A program made the position numbers and the translations under genes. Below, piece by piece: positions 9,400 through 18,878 of a stretch of 47,384 nucleotides of DNA. The first letter of the stretch is position 1; the number at the start of each line of letters is the position of its first letter. Source of the stretch: an uncultured bacterium (lineage in GTDB: Bacteria > Pseudomonadota > Gammaproteobacteria > Burkholderiales > Burkholderiaceae_E); NCBI GenBank assembly GCA_903907905.1, contig CAIVPX010000076.1:1-47384 (forward strand), written 5' to 3'. Below the pieces are notes generated by a model. That model had not been told where the DNA came from, did not search any database, and saw only the letters and a list, made by a program, of their open reading frames with translations.

Positions 9400-10410
9400 A
9401 TGACCATCCGCGTTGCCATCAACGGCTACGGCCGCATCGGCCGCAACATCCTGCGAGCCCATTACGAGGGCGGCAAGAAGCATCCGATCGAGATCGTTGC
9501 CATCAATGACCTCGGCGATGCCAAGATCAATGCCCACCTGACGCAGTACGACACCGCGCACGGCCGGTTTCCGGGCAGCGTAGCCGTCGATGGCGACAGC
9601 ATCGTGGTCAACGGCGACCGCATCCGCGTGCTGTCCGATCGCAACCCTGCGGCCCTGCCCTGGGGGCAGCTCGGGGTCGATGTCGTGCTCGAGTGCACAG
9701 GGTTTTTCACCAGCAAGGAAAAGGCCTCGGCCCACCTCGCCGGGGGCGCAAAAAAGGTCATCATCTCGGCGCCCGGCGGCAAGGATGTCGACGCTACCGT
9801 GGTTTACGGCGTCAATCACGATGTGCTGCGCGCTTCGCACACGGTCATCTCGAATGCATCGTGCACCACCAACTGCCTGGCGCCGCTGGTCAAGCCGCTT
9901 CATGACCGGATCGGGCTGCTCAACGGGCTCATGACGACCATTCATGCCTACACCAATGATCAGGTCCTGACTGACGTCTACCACGAAGACCTGCGGCGGG
10001 CGCGGTCGGCCACCATGTCCATGATTCCCACCAAGACCGGTGCTGCGGCGGCGGTCGGCCTGGTGCTGCCCGAACTCAATGGCCGCCTCGATGGTTATGC
10101 CATGCGTGTGCCGACCATCAATGTGTCGGTGGTCGACCTGTCTTTTATCGCCGCGCGTGACACCACGGCCGAGGAAGTCAACGCCATCATGAAGGAAGCC
10201 GCCGAGGGCCCGCTCAAGGGGGTGCTTGCCTACACCAACGAGCAACTGGTGTCGGTCGACTTCAATCACAATCCTGCGTCCAGCACCTTCGATGCGACGC
10301 TGACCAAGGTGTCAGGTCGGCTCGTCAAGGTCAGCAGCTGGTACGACAACGAGTGGGGCTTCTCCAATCGTATGCTCGACACCACGCTGGCCTTGATGAA
10401 CGCGCGTTGA
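9400..10410 (+). CDS. gapA: Glyceraldehyde-3-phosphate dehydrogenase, type I
   Basis: Interconverts glyceraldehyde 3-phosphate and 1,3-bisphosphoglycerate. The 336-residue chain has the Rossmann start [19 protein letters not shown], the active-site [13 protein letters not shown] with nucleophile Cys155, and His182 in [12 protein letters not shown]. Asp37 in INDLGD is at the position that usually binds the adenosine ribose hydroxyls, favouring NAD over NADP. The C-terminal [13 protein letters not shown] is intact. CGGAG about ten bases before the ATG is the ribosome site. The gene sits 78 bases after tkt and 13 bases before pgk, so gapA and pgk are surely co-transcribed and act in sequence. 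Confidence 0.97.
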   Translation: MTIRVAINGYGRIGRNILRAHYEGGKKHPIEIVAINDLGDAKINAHLTQYDTAHGRFPGSVAVDGDSIVVNGDRIRVLSDRNPAALPWGQLGVDVVLECTGFFTSKEKASAHLAGGAKKVIISAPGGKDVDATVVYGVNHDVLRASHTVISNASCTTNCLAPLVKPLHDRIGLLNGLMTTIHAYTNDQVLTDVYHEDLRRARSATMSMIPTKTGAAAAVGLVLPELNGRLDGYAMRVPTINVSVVDLSFIAARDTTAEEVNAIMKEAAEGPLKGVLAYTNEQLVSVDFNHNPASSTFDATLTKVSGRLVKVSSWYDNEWGFSNRMLDTTLALMNAR

Positions 10411-10423
10411 ACGGGGCCATCCC

Positions 10424-11602
10424 ATGCAGTTCAATCGGCTCACCGATCTGGCGCTTGCCGGTAAGCGGGTGTTCATCCGTGCGGATCTCAACGTGCCTCA
10501 GGACGATTCGCTGGCCATCACCGATGACACCCGTATCCGGGCTTCCTTGCCGGCAATCCAGCACTGCCTCGAGGCGGGGGCGGCAGTCATGCTCACCTCG
10601 CACCTGGGGCGGCCCAACGAGGGGCAGGTGCGCACCGAAGATTCGCTCGCGCCGGTGGCCAGGCGCCTGGGCGAGTTGCTTGGTCGCGAACCCAGGCTGG
10701 TGACTCACTGGGTTGAAGGCGGTTTCCAGGTCTTGCCTGGCGAACTGGTGCTGCTCGAGAACTGTCGCTGTAACCAGGGCGAGAAGAAAGACGACGAGGC
10801 CCTGTCGCGAAAGATGGCGGCGCTGTGCGACATCTACGTCAACGACGCGTTCGGTACGGCGCACCGGGCCGAGGCCACCACGCATGGCATGGCGCGGTTT
10901 GCGCCGATAGCCTGCGCAGGCCCACTGCTGGCGGCCGAACTCGATGCACTGGGTCGCGCGCTGGGTGATCCGCGCCGGCCGCTGGTGGCGATCGTGGCCG
11001 GCTCCAAGGTCTCGACCAAGCTCACCATTCTCAAGACGCTTGCCGCGCGCGTCGATCAACTGATCGTCGGCGGCGGGATCGCCAATACCTTCATGCTGGC
11101 AGCCGGGCTCCCCATCGGTCAGTCATTGGCCGAGCGGGATCTGGTGGGTGAGGCGCGGGCCATCATCGATCTGATGGCCGCCCGCGGTGCCCAGGTGCCC
11201 ATCCCGGTGGATGTGGTATGCGCCAAGAAATTTGCCGCCGATGCGCCGGCCACCACCAAGCGGGCCATCGATGTCGCGGACGATGACCTGATCCTCGATA
11301 TCGGCCCTGATACGGCGGCCACCCTGGCCGAGCGGCTCAAGCAGGCGGGCACCATCGTCTGGAACGGGCCGGTGGGTGTCTTCGAGTTCGACGCGTTTGC
11401 CTCGGGAACCGAGACCATCGCGAGAGCCATCGCGCACTCCCCCGCTTTTTCGATCGCGGGCGGTGGCGATACGCTGGCGGCGATTTCCCGGTTCGGCATC
11501 GCCGACCAGATCAGCTACATCTCCACCGGCGGCGGGGCGTTTCTCGAGTTCCTCGAGGGGCGCACCCTGCCTGCGGTGGCGGCGCTCGAGGCGCGAGCCT
11601 GA
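10424..11602 (+). CDS. pgk: Phosphoglycerate kinase
   Basis: Transfers phosphate between 1,3-bisphosphoglycerate and ADP. The 392 residues are normal for a bacterial monomer. N-domain motifs: [12 protein letters not shown] and the substrate-binding SHLGRPNEG. The hinge and C-domain show [27 protein letters not shown] and the nucleotide loop [12 protein letters not shown]. It follows gapA by 13 bases, matching the order of the two reactions. A stem-loop with a short T-run begins about 40 bases after the stop, so the gapA-pgk transcript probably ends there and pyk has its own promoter. Confidence 0.97.
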   Translation: MQFNRLTDLALAGKRVFIRADLNVPQDDSLAITDDTRIRASLPAIQHCLEAGAAVMLTSHLGRPNEGQVRTEDSLAPVARRLGELLGREPRLVTHWVEGGFQVLPGELVLLENCRCNQGEKKDDEALSRKMAALCDIYVNDAFGTAHRAEATTHGMARFAPIACAGPLLAAELDALGRALGDPRRPLVAIVAGSKVSTKLTILKTLAARVDQLIVGGGIANTFMLAAGLPIGQSLAERDLVGEARAIIDLMAARGAQVPIPVDVVCAKKFAADAPATTKRAIDVADDDLILDIGPDTAATLAERLKQAGTIVWNGPVGVFEFDAFASGTETIARAIAHSPAFSIAGGGDTLAAISRFGIADQISYISTGGGAFLEFLEGRTLPAVAALEARA

Positions 11603-11643
11603 GCGATGGCGCAGGCGCCTGGCTGAGGGGCGCGCCGCGCCAG

Positions 11644-11670
11644 CCCGGGCTGGCGCAAGCCCGGGATTTT
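11644..11670 (+). terminator. Rho-independent terminator after pgk
   Basis: CCCGGGCT (11644-11651) and AGCCCGGG (11658-11665) form an eight-pair stem with a six-base loop, followed directly by ATTTT. The left arm is also part of a perfect 20-base palindrome at 11637-11656 (half GCGCCAGCCC), so an alternative fold exists. Position between pgk and the pyk promoter fits transcript termination. Confidence 0.65.
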
Positions 11671-11719
11671 CCCAAGTCAAGGCGGGGCAAATATTCGGGC
11701 GCGCAGGGTCGGCCTCATG

Positions 11720-11725
11720 CAGAAT
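11720..11725 (+). promoter_or_regulatory. Probable -10 element for pyk
   Basis: CAGAAT followed by AGCCGG resembles the -10 regions before tkt, fbaA and the MaoC gene. If used, transcription starts near 11732, which excludes the ATG at 11717 as translation start and supports the GTG at 11768. Confidence 0.4.
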
Positions 11726-11767
11726 AGCCGGATCGGGCCCGAGCGCCCTGATTCTGCAGAGGCTGTC

Positions 11768-13204
11768 GTGTCCAGACCCGTCCCCCGTGCTACCAAGATC
11801 GTCGCCACCTTGGGCCCTGCGTCCAATTCGCCCGAGGTGCTCGAGCGAATGATTCGCGCCGGCGTCGATGTCGTGCGGGTCAATTTCTCCCATGGCAGCG
11901 CAGCCGCCCACACCGAGACGGTCGCGCAGGTGCGGGCGATCGCCGAGCGACTGGGGCGAAGCCTGGGGGTGCTGGCTGATCTTCAGGGACCCAAGATTCG
12001 TATCGGCAAGTTTGCCGAGGGCAAGGTGATGCTCGAACCGGGTGCGCCCTTCTGCTTTGATATCGACTGCGATCTGGGCGATGCCTCGCGGGTTGGCCTC
12101 GACTACAAGGAACTGGTCAACGACGTCAAGGCGGGCGATACGCTGCTGCTCAATGACGGGCGCATGGTGATGAAGGTTGATCGGGTGGGGGCGACCCGCA
12201 TCGACTGCACCGTCAGCGTGGGCGGTGTGCTGTCTGACCGCAAAGGCATCAACCGCCAGGGCGGCGGGCTGTCTGCGCCTGCGCTCACGGCCAAGGACAT
12301 GGAGGACATCCGCACGGCTACGGCCTTCGCCGCCGACTTCATCGCGGTGTCATTCCCCAAGAACGCGGCCGACATGTACATGGCGCGCGAACTGGCACGC
12401 GCCTCGGGTGGCAAGGCGCTCATGATCGCCAAGATCGAGCGCATCGAGGCCATCGACAACCTTGAGGAAATCCTCAAGGCGTCCGATGGCATCATGGTCG
12501 CGCGCGGCGATCTGGCAGTGGAAGTGGGTGACGCAGCCGTGCCCGCGCTGCAGAAAAAGATGATTCGCCTTGCGCGCGAGCACAACCGCCTCACCATCAC
12601 GGCCACGCAGATGATGGAGTCGATGATCGAGGCGCCCGTGCCCACCCGCGCCGAGGTCTCCGATGTCGCCAATGCGGTACTCGATGGCACCGATGCCGTC
12701 ATGCTCTCGGCCGAAACGGCGGCGGGGCGCTATCCGGTCGAGACCATCGAGTCCATGGCGCGCATTTGCGTCGAGGCCGACCGCTTTCAGAGCAGTTCGC
12801 TCGACGGTGCCTTCCTCAACCGCACCTTTACGCGCATTGACCAGTCGATCGCCATGAGTGCGCTGTTTGTGGCCTACCACCTCAAGGTCAAGGCCATCGC
12901 GGCGCTGACCCAGTCCGGCTCCACCGCCTTGTGGGTCTCCAGGCTCGATTCCGGGGTACCTGTATACGCGCTCACACCCGAGGAGGCCAGTCGCCGGCGC
13001 ATGAGCCTGTATCGGGAAGTGCACCCGCTCGTCATGCGCTACGAGGCGGCCGATCGCGAGGCGCTCCTGCGCGAGGCCGAAGAATTGCTGGTGCGCGAAG
13101 GCGTGGTCGAAAAGGGTGACCTGCTCGTGATCACCATCGGCGAGCCCATCGGCAAGTCTGGCGGGACCAACACGATGAAGATCGTGCGGGTCGGCGAGCA
13201 TTGA
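11768..13204 (+). CDS. pyk: Pyruvate kinase
   Basis: Makes pyruvate and ATP from phosphoenolpyruvate. From the GTG at 11768 the protein has 478 residues. It shows KIVATLGPASNSPEVLERM at the start, VNFSHG, the catalytic lysine and metal-binding acid in MIAKIERIEAIDN, ARGDLAVEVG, and the ATQMMESMIEAPVPTRAEV signature near 270-290. The C-terminal allosteric domain (TQSGSTALWVSRL, then TIGEPIGKSGGTN) is complete. The GTG was preferred over the in-frame ATG 51 bases upstream because family similarity begins just after it, AGAGG lies five bases before it, and the upstream ATG falls beside a promoter-like CAGAAT. It stands alone between a terminator and the fbaA promoter. Confidence 0.95.
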   Translation: MSRPVPRATKIVATLGPASNSPEVLERMIRAGVDVVRVNFSHGSAAAHTETVAQVRAIAERLGRSLGVLADLQGPKIRIGKFAEGKVMLEPGAPFCFDIDCDLGDASRVGLDYKELVNDVKAGDTLLLNDGRMVMKVDRVGATRIDCTVSVGGVLSDRKGINRQGGGLSAPALTAKDMEDIRTATAFAADFIAVSFPKNAADMYMARELARASGGKALMIAKIERIEAIDNLEEILKASDGIMVARGDLAVEVGDAAVPALQKKMIRLAREHNRLTITATQMMESMIEAPVPTRAEVSDVANAVLDGTDAVMLSAETAAGRYPVETIESMARICVEADRFQSSSLDGAFLNRTFTRIDQSIAMSALFVAYHLKVKAIAALTQSGSTALWVSRLDSGVPVYALTPEEASRRRMSLYREVHPLVMRYEAADREALLREAEELLVREGVVEKGDLLVITIGEPIGKSGGTNTMKIVRVGEH

Positions 13205-13271
13205 GCATCCGTTGTCCGGGGCGCGCGCAGCAGTGGCGAGGCCTGTCCCGGGGGTTTGGGTCAGCCGGTTC

Positions 13272-13285
13272 GCGGGCATGCCCGC
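13272..13285. repeat. 14-base perfect palindrome upstream of the fbaA promoter
   Basis: GCGGGCATGCCCGC is self-complementary. It lies about 28 bases before the probable -10 box of fbaA, a position where an activator or repressor dimer could bind, or it may be part of the pyk 3' end. No matching copy was noticed elsewhere in the window. Confidence 0.3.
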
Positions 13286-13312
13286 CGGTGGGCGATTGAG
13301 CGCCTGTTCAGC

Positions 13313-13318
13313 GATAAT
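13313..13318 (+). promoter_or_regulatory. Probable -10 element for fbaA
   Basis: GATAAT followed by GCCGGG, about 37 bases before the fbaA ATG. It is five of six matches to the sigma-70 box. A TTGAGC at 13296-13301 is only 11 bases away, too close to be a normal -35 partner. Confidence 0.45.
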
Positions 13319-13354
13319 GCCGGGTTGATCGAATACGACCCGAAGGAGTCCTTC

Positions 13355-14419
13355 ATGCCCTTGGTTTCCATGCGCCAGCTGCTCGACGATGCCGCCGAAC
13401 AGGGTTACGGCATTCCCGCGTTCAATGTGAACAACCTCGAGCAGGTCCAGGCCATCATGTCGGCGGCCAGCGAGCTCGACGCGCCCGTCATCATGCAAGC
13501 CTCCGCAGGCGCACGAAAATACGCGGGCGAGGCCTTTTTGCGTCATCTGATCGAGGCGGCGGTCGAGGCTTATCCCAAGGTGCCGGTGGTCATGCACCAG
13601 GACCATGGCCAGTCGCCGCTGGTGTGCCGGGGCGCAATCGATCTGGGGTTTTCTTCGGTCATGATGGACGGGTCGCTGCAGGAAGACGGCAAGTCGATCG
13701 CCAGCTACGAGTACAACGTCGAGGTCACCCGCAAGGTGGTCGACATGGCGCACGCGCTTGGGGTCACCGTCGAAGGCGAGCTCGGCTGCCTGGGCTCACT
13801 CGAGACCATGAAGGGCGACAAGGAAGACGGGCACGGTGCTGACGGCACCCTCACGCGTGACCAGTTGCTCACCGACCCCGAGCAGGCGGCCGATTTCGTG
13901 CGCAAAACCCAGGTCGATGCCCTGGCCATTGCGATTGGCACCTCGCATGGCGCCTACAAATTTTCCCGCAAGCCCACCGGGGAAATTCTCGCGATGGGCC
14001 GCGTGCGCGAGATTCACGCCCGCATTCCCAATACCCACTTGGTCATGCACGGGTCGTCGTCGGTGCCGCAGGAGCTGCTCGCCGAGATTCGTCAGTTCGG
14101 CGGCAGCATGAAGGAAACCTACGGCGTGCCCGTCGAAGAAATCCAGGAAGCCATCCGGCACGGGGTGCGCAAGATCAATATCGATACCGACATCCGGCTG
14201 GCGATGACGGCGGCGGTTCGTCGCTTTCTCTTTGAGAACCCCGACAAATTCGATCCGCGGGAATACCTCAAGCCGGCCCGCGAGGCCGCTCGACGCATCT
14301 GCCTGCAGCGCTATCGCGAGTTCGGTTGCGAGGGGCGGGGCAGTCGCATCCAGCCGTTGGCGCTGTCGGTGATGGTGCAACGCTATGCCAAGGGCGAACT
14401 CGCCGCTCGCGTCCACTGA
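13355..14419 (+). CDS. fbaA: Class II fructose-bisphosphate aldolase, Calvin-cycle subtype
   Basis: Zinc-dependent cleavage or formation of fructose 1,6-bisphosphate. The 354-residue length and sequence fit the subtype named after Calvin-cycle aldolases, which is also the general aldolase of many proteobacteria. Motifs: [17 protein letters not shown], the catalytic and zinc-binding [50 protein letters not shown] and [17 protein letters not shown] seven bases before the ATG is a strong ribosome site. No RuBisCO or phosphoribulokinase gene accompanies it, so gluconeogenesis or glycolysis is the safer role here. A stem-loop follows the stop. Confidence 0.96.
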   Translation: MPLVSMRQLLDDAAEQGYGIPAFNVNNLEQVQAIMSAASELDAPVIMQASAGARKYAGEAFLRHLIEAAVEAYPKVPVVMHQDHGQSPLVCRGAIDLGFSSVMMDGSLQEDGKSIASYEYNVEVTRKVVDMAHALGVTVEGELGCLGSLETMKGDKEDGHGADGTLTRDQLLTDPEQAADFVRKTQVDALAIAIGTSHGAYKFSRKPTGEILAMGRVREIHARIPNTHLVMHGSSSVPQELLAEIRQFGGSMKETYGVPVEEIQEAIRHGVRKINIDTDIRLAMTAAVRRFLFENPDKFDPREYLKPAREAARRICLQRYREFGCEGRGSRIQPLALSVMVQRYAKGELAARVH

Positions 14420-14424
14420 TCCGG

Positions 14425-14460
14425 CGGGGCAGCACGGCGCGCGGCTGAGCTGCCCCGATC
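14425..14460 (+). terminator. Possible terminator after fbaA
   Basis: CGGGGCAGC (14425-14433) pairs perfectly with GCTGCCCCG (14449-14457) across a 15-base GC-rich loop. Only a broken T-run (ATCGTTTC) follows, so efficiency is doubtful, but its place right after the fbaA stop and before hyi fits. Confidence 0.45.
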
Positions 14461-14482
14461 GTTTCATCCCCCGGAGCGCGTG

Positions 14483-15271
14483 ATGCCCCGATTCGCCGCC
14501 AACCTCTCGATGATGTATGTCGAGTATCCCTTTTTGGATCGCTTCGCAGCCGCTGCCCGAGATGGGTTTCGGGCGGTCGAGTATCAGTTTCCTTATGATT
14601 TTCCAATGACCGAGCTGCGGGCGGCCCTGCGTGACGCGGCGCTTGAGCAGGTGATGTTCAATGCACCGCCCGGCCATTGGGATCAGGGCGAGCGTGGCAC
14701 GGCCAGCCTCCCGGGGCGCGAGCGCGACTTCGACACGGGGCTCGATCGCGCAATCGGGTACGCGCAGGCGCTTGACTGCCGAAAGATTCACCTGATGGCC
14801 GGGATCCTGCCTGACGAAACCCGCCGGGCCGAGTATCGGCGCGTGTACGTGTCGAACCTTCGGCGAGCCGCGCGGCGGCTGGCTGACCACGGCATGACCG
14901 CGCTCATCGAACCCATCAATCCGCGCGACATTCCCGGCTTTTTCCTGAACCGCCAGGCCGAGGCTCACGCGGTCTGCGCCGAGGTCGGTGAACCCAACCT
15001 CAAGGTGCAGATGGACTTCTATCACTGCCAGATCGTCGAGGGCGATGTCGCGATGCGCCTGCGTCAGAGCTTTGACGGCGTCGGGCATGTGCAGATTGCG
15101 GGCGTGCCGCATCGCCACGAGCCCGATCTGGGTGAACTGCACCACCCCTACCTGTTCGAGGTGCTCGACGAGTTGGGCTATTCAGGCTGGGTGGGTTGCG
15201 AGTACCGGCCGCGTGCGGGCACCTCCGAAGGGCTCGCTTGGCTTCGGGCCTGGCTCGATCGGGCACAATAA
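14483..15271 (+). CDS. hyi: Hydroxypyruvate isomerase family protein
   Basis: A TIM-barrel isomerase of 262 residues related to Hyi, which interconverts hydroxypyruvate and tartronate semialdehyde, and to OtnI. It begins [20 protein letters not shown], typical of the family. Likely metal ligands are the Glu in [14 protein letters not shown], the Asp in [14 protein letters not shown], and the Glu near the end in [10 protein letters not shown]; the substrate-binding [16 protein letters not shown] is intact. The ATG at 14483 follows GGAG by six bases; the adjacent GTG at 14480 is a less likely start. No glyoxylate carboligase is nearby, but a HIBADH-family reductase that could use tartronate semialdehyde lies at 34-35 kb. 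Family is sure; substrate is less so. Confidence 0.85.
   Translation: MPRFAANLSMMYVEYPFLDRFAAAARDGFRAVEYQFPYDFPMTELRAALRDAALEQVMFNAPPGHWDQGERGTASLPGRERDFDTGLDRAIGYAQALDCRKIHLMAGILPDETRRAEYRRVYVSNLRRAARRLADHGMTALIEPINPRDIPGFFLNRQAEAHAVCAEVGEPNLKVQMDFYHCQIVEGDVAMRLRQSFDGVGHVQIAGVPHRHEPDLGELHHPYLFEVLDELGYSGWVGCEYRPRAGTSEGLAWLRAWLDRAQ
15264..15269 (+). promoter_or_regulatory. Weak -10-like element before purC
   Basis: CACAAT lies inside the last codons of hyi, 26 bases before the purC start. It is only a four of six match, without a visible -35. It may mark a separate start for the purine operon. Confidence 0.25.
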
Positions 15272-15294
15272 CGCCTTTTGCGGGGAGCCTGCCC

Positions 15295-16191
15295 ATGGCG
15301 GCCGCGCTTTACGAGTCGACGCTGCACAGCCTGCCGCTGCTGGGACGGGGCAAGGTTCGCGACAATTATGCGGTGGGCGACGATCGCCTGCTGATCGTCA
15401 CCACCGATCGCCTGTCGGCCTTCGATGTGATCATGGCTGAGCCCATCCCCGACAAGGGGCGGGTGCTCAACCGCATGACGCTCTTCTGGCTGCGCCATCT
15501 GGCTGGCGTCATCCCCAACCACCTGCTCGATCAGACGCCCGAGCAGGTGGTGGCGGCCGATGAGCGGGCGCAGGTGGCGGATCGGTCAATGGTGGTCAGA
15601 CGCCTCGAGCCCATCCTGGTCGAGGCGGTGGTCCGGGGCTATCTGATCGGCTCCGGCTGGAAGGACTATCAGGCGAGCGGAGCCGTTTGCGGGATTGCGC
15701 TGCGGCCCGGTCTGCAGCTGGCCGAGCAACTCCCCGAGCCCATTTTCACGCCGGCCGCCAAGGCCGACCTGGGCGAGCACGACGAAAATATTTCCTTCGA
15801 CGACATGGTTGCCCGGGTGGGGGCGCCGCTGGCCGAGCAAATCCGCGCGGTCAGCATCGAACTCTACCGCCGGGCAAGCGATTACGCTGCGTCGCGGGGC
15901 ATCATCATTGCCGATACCAAGTTCGAGTTCGGTCTGGATGGCGAGGGGAGGCTCTACCTGATGGACGAGGTGCTCACGGCCGATTCGTCGCGTTTCTGGC
16001 CAGCCGATCAGTATCGGCCAGGCATCTCGCCGCCCTCCTTCGACAAGCAGTTCGTGCGCGACTATCTTGAAACGGTGCCGGGCTGGGACAAGCGACCGCC
16101 GCCGCCGGCCTTGCCCGCGCAGGTGATCGAGCGGACGGCCGACAAGTACCGGGAAGCGCTGCGTCGCATTGCAGGCGAATCGCTCGATTGA
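15295..16191 (+). CDS. purC: Phosphoribosylaminoimidazole-succinocarboxamide synthase
   Basis: SAICAR synthase joins aspartate to CAIR with ATP in purine synthesis. The 298 residues match the longer proteobacterial form. Landmarks are [19 protein letters not shown] with the ATP-binding [51 protein letters not shown] and [20 protein letters not shown] seven bases before the ATG at 15295 sets the start. It opens a tight operon with purE (19-base gap), purK and tsaC. PurE and PurK provide its substrate CAIR, so the three act consecutively. Confidence 0.96.
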   Translation: MAAALYESTLHSLPLLGRGKVRDNYAVGDDRLLIVTTDRLSAFDVIMAEPIPDKGRVLNRMTLFWLRHLAGVIPNHLLDQTPEQVVAADERAQVADRSMVVRRLEPILVEAVVRGYLIGSGWKDYQASGAVCGIALRPGLQLAEQLPEPIFTPAAKADLGEHDENISFDDMVARVGAPLAEQIRAVSIELYRRASDYAASRGIIIADTKFEFGLDGEGRLYLMDEVLTADSSRFWPADQYRPGISPPSFDKQFVRDYLETVPGWDKRPPPPALPAQVIERTADKYREALRRIAGESLD

Positions 16192-16210
16192 GCCCACGGG
16201 AGAATAAGGC

Positions 16211-16708
16211 ATGACGCAACAAGCGCCCCTGGTGGGTGTGGTGATGGGGTCTTCCAGTGACTGGGAGGTCATGAGGCAGGCGGTCGCCATTCTCGAAGAG
16301 TTCGGCGTTGCGCACGAGGCGCGGGTGGTGTCGGCACATCGCATGCCCGACGAGATGTTCGATTACGCCGAGCGGGCGCGCGCCCGCGGGCTTCGCGCGA
16401 TCATCGCAGGCGCCGGCGGCGCCGCGCATCTGCCGGGCATGCTCTCGGCCAAGACTATCGTGCCGGTGTTCGGGGTGCCCGTGCCCTCGAAGTATCTGCG
16501 GGGTGAAGACTCGCTGCTATCCATCGTTCAGATGCCACGGGGCGTGCCGGTGGCCACCTTTGCCATCGGCGAGGCGGGGGCGGCCAATGCAGCCCTGCAT
16601 GCCATCGCCACGCTTGCCACCACCGACGAGGCGCTGGCTGCACGCCTCGAAACCTTCCGCGCCGCGCAGAATCAGGCCGCGCGTGCCATGACGCTGCCGC
16701 CCTCATGA
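16211..16708 (+). CDS. purE: N5-carboxyaminoimidazole ribonucleotide mutase
   Basis: Class I PurE converts N5-CAIR, made by PurK, into CAIR. The 165-residue chain has the phosphate-binding [13 protein letters not shown] at its start, [15 protein letters not shown] with the catalytic His, and [17 protein letters not shown]. The presence of purK next to it confirms the bacterial two-step route. The start lies 19 bases after purC and the stop overlaps purK by four bases (ATGA), so purE and purK are translated in step. The GGGAGAATAAGGC before the ATG holds the ribosome site. Confidence 0.96.
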   Translation: MTQQAPLVGVVMGSSSDWEVMRQAVAILEEFGVAHEARVVSAHRMPDEMFDYAERARARGLRAIIAGAGGAAHLPGMLSAKTIVPVFGVPVPSKYLRGEDSLLSIVQMPRGVPVATFAIGEAGAANAALHAIATLATTDEALAARLETFRAAQNQAARAMTLPPS

Positions 16709-17883
16709 GCGGGCTCCCTGCAGGACCCTCGCCTTTGCCGCCGCGCACCTGGCTGGGGCTGCTGGGCGGTGGCCAACTCGGGCGCATGTTCACCATGGCT
16801 GCGCAGTCGCTGGGCTACCGCGTCTGCGTGCTCGACCCCGACGCACTGAGCCCGACGGGGGCCCTGGCCGACCGGCATCTGCGGGCAGCCTATGACGATC
16901 CGGCCGCGCTCGCTGAACTGGCCTCGCTCTGCCCGGCCGTGACCACCGAGTTCGAGAACGTGCCTGCGGCTTCGCTCGAGTTTCTCGCCGCGCGGGTTCG
17001 CGTCAGCCCGGCCGCTGCGTCGGTTGCCATCGCCCAGGACCGGATGGCCGAGAAATCCTTCGTCAGCCGTTGCGGCATCGCAACCGCACCCTATGCCGAG
17101 GTGCGCAGTGTGGCCGATCTGAAGGCCTGCGAGGCCTCGCTCTTTCCCGGCATCCTCAAGGCGGCACGCCTGGGCTACGACGGTAAGGGCCAGGCGCGCG
17201 TCGCCTCGGTGGCCGAAGCGGTGATCGCATTCGAAAGCCTGGGGTCGGTACCCTGCGTGCTCGAGCGCAAGCTCGATCTGGCCAGCGAGCTCTCGGTTCT
17301 GATTGCGCGCGGCCTTGATGGCGACATTCGCGTCTGGCCGGTCGCGCAGAACGTGCACCGCGACGGCATCCTCTTCACCGCTACCGTGCCTGCGCCCATC
17401 GAGGCGTCGCTGTCGCAAGAGGCCGTGCGTGCGGCCAGCACCATCGCCGCGCGCATGCGCTATGTCGGCGTGCTGTGCGTCGAGTTTTTCGTGCTCGCCG
17501 ACGGCAGTCTGCGGGTCAACGAGATGGCGCCGCGTCCGCACAATTCGGGTCACTGGAGTCTGGATGCCAGCCTGACCAGTCAGTTCGAGCAGCAGGCGCG
17601 TGTGCTGGCGGGATTGCCGCTGGGCGATACGCGGGCACTGGCGCCCTCGGTCATGCTCAATCTGCTGGGCGATGTCTGGTACGACTCGTCGCCGGCCGAC
17701 GCGCAGCGTGAACCCGATTGGTCGGGGCTGCTGAGCGTGCCGGGGGCGAAGCTGCATCTGTACGGCAAGGCCGAGGCGCGGCGCGGCCGCAAGATGGGTC
17801 ATGTCACTTTTGTGGGCGAAACGCCCGAGGCAGCACGGCAGGCCTGCGCCCGGGCAATCGGGCTGCTGGGCCTGGCCGGATGA
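16705..17883 (+). CDS. purK: N5-carboxyaminoimidazole ribonucleotide synthase
   Basis: ATP-grasp enzyme that carboxylates AIR with bicarbonate. The 392 residues include the N-terminal [33 protein letters not shown], the ATP-grasp [17 protein letters not shown], and the metal-binding [18 protein letters not shown]. The start overlaps purE and the stop overlaps tsaC, both by ATGA, giving a fully coupled purE-purK-tsaC run. Nothing unusual is seen in the protein. Confidence 0.96.
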   Translation: MSGLPAGPSPLPPRTWLGLLGGGQLGRMFTMAAQSLGYRVCVLDPDALSPTGALADRHLRAAYDDPAALAELASLCPAVTTEFENVPAASLEFLAARVRVSPAAASVAIAQDRMAEKSFVSRCGIATAPYAEVRSVADLKACEASLFPGILKAARLGYDGKGQARVASVAEAVIAFESLGSVPCVLERKLDLASELSVLIARGLDGDIRVWPVAQNVHRDGILFTATVPAPIEASLSQEAVRAASTIAARMRYVGVLCVEFFVLADGSLRVNEMAPRPHNSGHWSLDASLTSQFEQQARVLAGLPLGDTRALAPSVMLNLLGDVWYDSSPADAQREPDWSGLLSVPGAKLHLYGKAEARRGRKMGHVTFVGETPEAARQACARAIGLLGLAG

Positions 17884-18878
17884 GCGCGGGCATCACCCCG
17901 GCTTCGCCCCAGGCCATCGAGCGGGCGGCCGATGAACTGATTCAGGGAAATCTGGTCGCCTTCCCCACCGAAACGGTGTACGGACTGGGGGCCGATGCCG
18001 CTGATCCGCTGGCCGTGGCGCGCATCTATCGCCTCAAGGGCCGGCCCGCCGATCACCCTCTGATCGTGCATGTCCTCGATACCGATGGCGCGCGCGACTG
18101 GGCCCACTGGTCCGACCAGGCCGAGGTGCTGGCGAAGACCTTCTGGCCTGGACCGCTCACCCTCATCCTGAAGCGACGGGAGCAGGCTTGCGATGCGGCC
18201 TGTGGTGGTCAACCGACGATCGGGCTTCGTGCGCCCGCGCATCCGCTGTCGATCGCGCTGTTACGAGCGTTTCACCAGCGCGGCGGGCGGGGCGTTGCGG
18301 CACCCTCCGCCAACCGCTTCGGGCGGGTCAGCCCCACCTGTGCCCAGCACGTGCTCGATGATCTGGGCGATGACGCCCCCATGATTCTCGATGGTGGCGC
18401 CTGCGAGGTCGGTCTCGAATCGACCATCGTCGATCTGTCGCGCGGAGGGCCTGCGCTGCTTCGCCCGGGCGGCCTGAGCCAGGCCGACATCGAAGATGTA
18501 TTGGGACAGGCGCTGGTCCAACCCGACCGCGCTGCACCCCGCGTGTCGGGGTCACTGGCTGCGCACTACGCGCCGCGCACGCCGCTCGAACTCGTCCGCG
18601 GCGAGGCGATCGACGCGCGTCTGAGCGCATTGAGCGCGCGCGGCATGAAGGTTGCGGTCTGGTCGCGGCGTCGTCCCGAGTCGTCGTGTGCGCTGTGGCG
18701 GGCGGCTTGCGCCGACCCCGTCGAATTCGGGCACAGCCTCTATGCAAGGCTTCGAGAACTCGACCGCTCGGCCGCTGACTGCCTGCTCATCGAGACCGTT
18801 CCCGACGAGCCAGACTGGCGGGCGGTGGCCGATCGGCTTGGCAGGGCAGCCGTTGGCGCGGGGCGTCCGCCCAGTTAG
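17880..18878 (+). CDS. L-threonylcarbamoyladenylate synthase, Sua5 type
   Basis: Makes threonylcarbamoyl-AMP from threonine, bicarbonate and ATP for the universal t6A37 modification of tRNAs reading ANN codons. The YrdC-like domain shows GNLVAFPTETVYGLGADA, IYRLKGRPADHPLIVHV, PTIGLRAPAHP and APSANRFGRVSPT. At 332 residues it is longer than TsaC (about 190) and has the Sua5 linker RVSGSLAAHYAPRTP and C-terminal Sua5 domain, so it is the Sua5 type. It overlaps the purK stop by four bases, and its own TAG (18876-18878) overlaps the TAA of convergent pncB. Placement in a purine operon links tRNA modification to ATP supply only by co-expression. Confidence 0.93.
   Translation: MSAGITPASPQAIERAADELIQGNLVAFPTETVYGLGADAADPLAVARIYRLKGRPADHPLIVHVLDTDGARDWAHWSDQAEVLAKTFWPGPLTLILKRREQACDAACGGQPTIGLRAPAHPLSIALLRAFHQRGGRGVAAPSANRFGRVSPTCAQHVLDDLGDDAPMILDGGACEVGLESTIVDLSRGGPALLRPGGLSQADIEDVLGQALVQPDRAAPRVSGSLAAHYAPRTPLELVRGEAIDARLSALSARGMKVAVWSRRRPESSCALWRAACADPVEFGHSLYARLRELDRSAADCLLIETVPDEPDWRAVADRLGRAAVGAGRPPS

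Noticed and set aside
7240-14419. A Calvin-cycle (cbb) operon
   Set aside because: Transketolase, GAPDH, PGK and the Calvin-subtype aldolase are present, but no RuBisCO, phosphoribulokinase or cbbR; pyk is interleaved. General central metabolism is the simpler reading.
12350-15145. Two long minus-strand frames (467 and 449 codons) opposite pyk, fbaA and hyi
   Set aside because: They cross the boundaries of genes with clear motifs, show no family features and no ribosome sites; composition artefacts.
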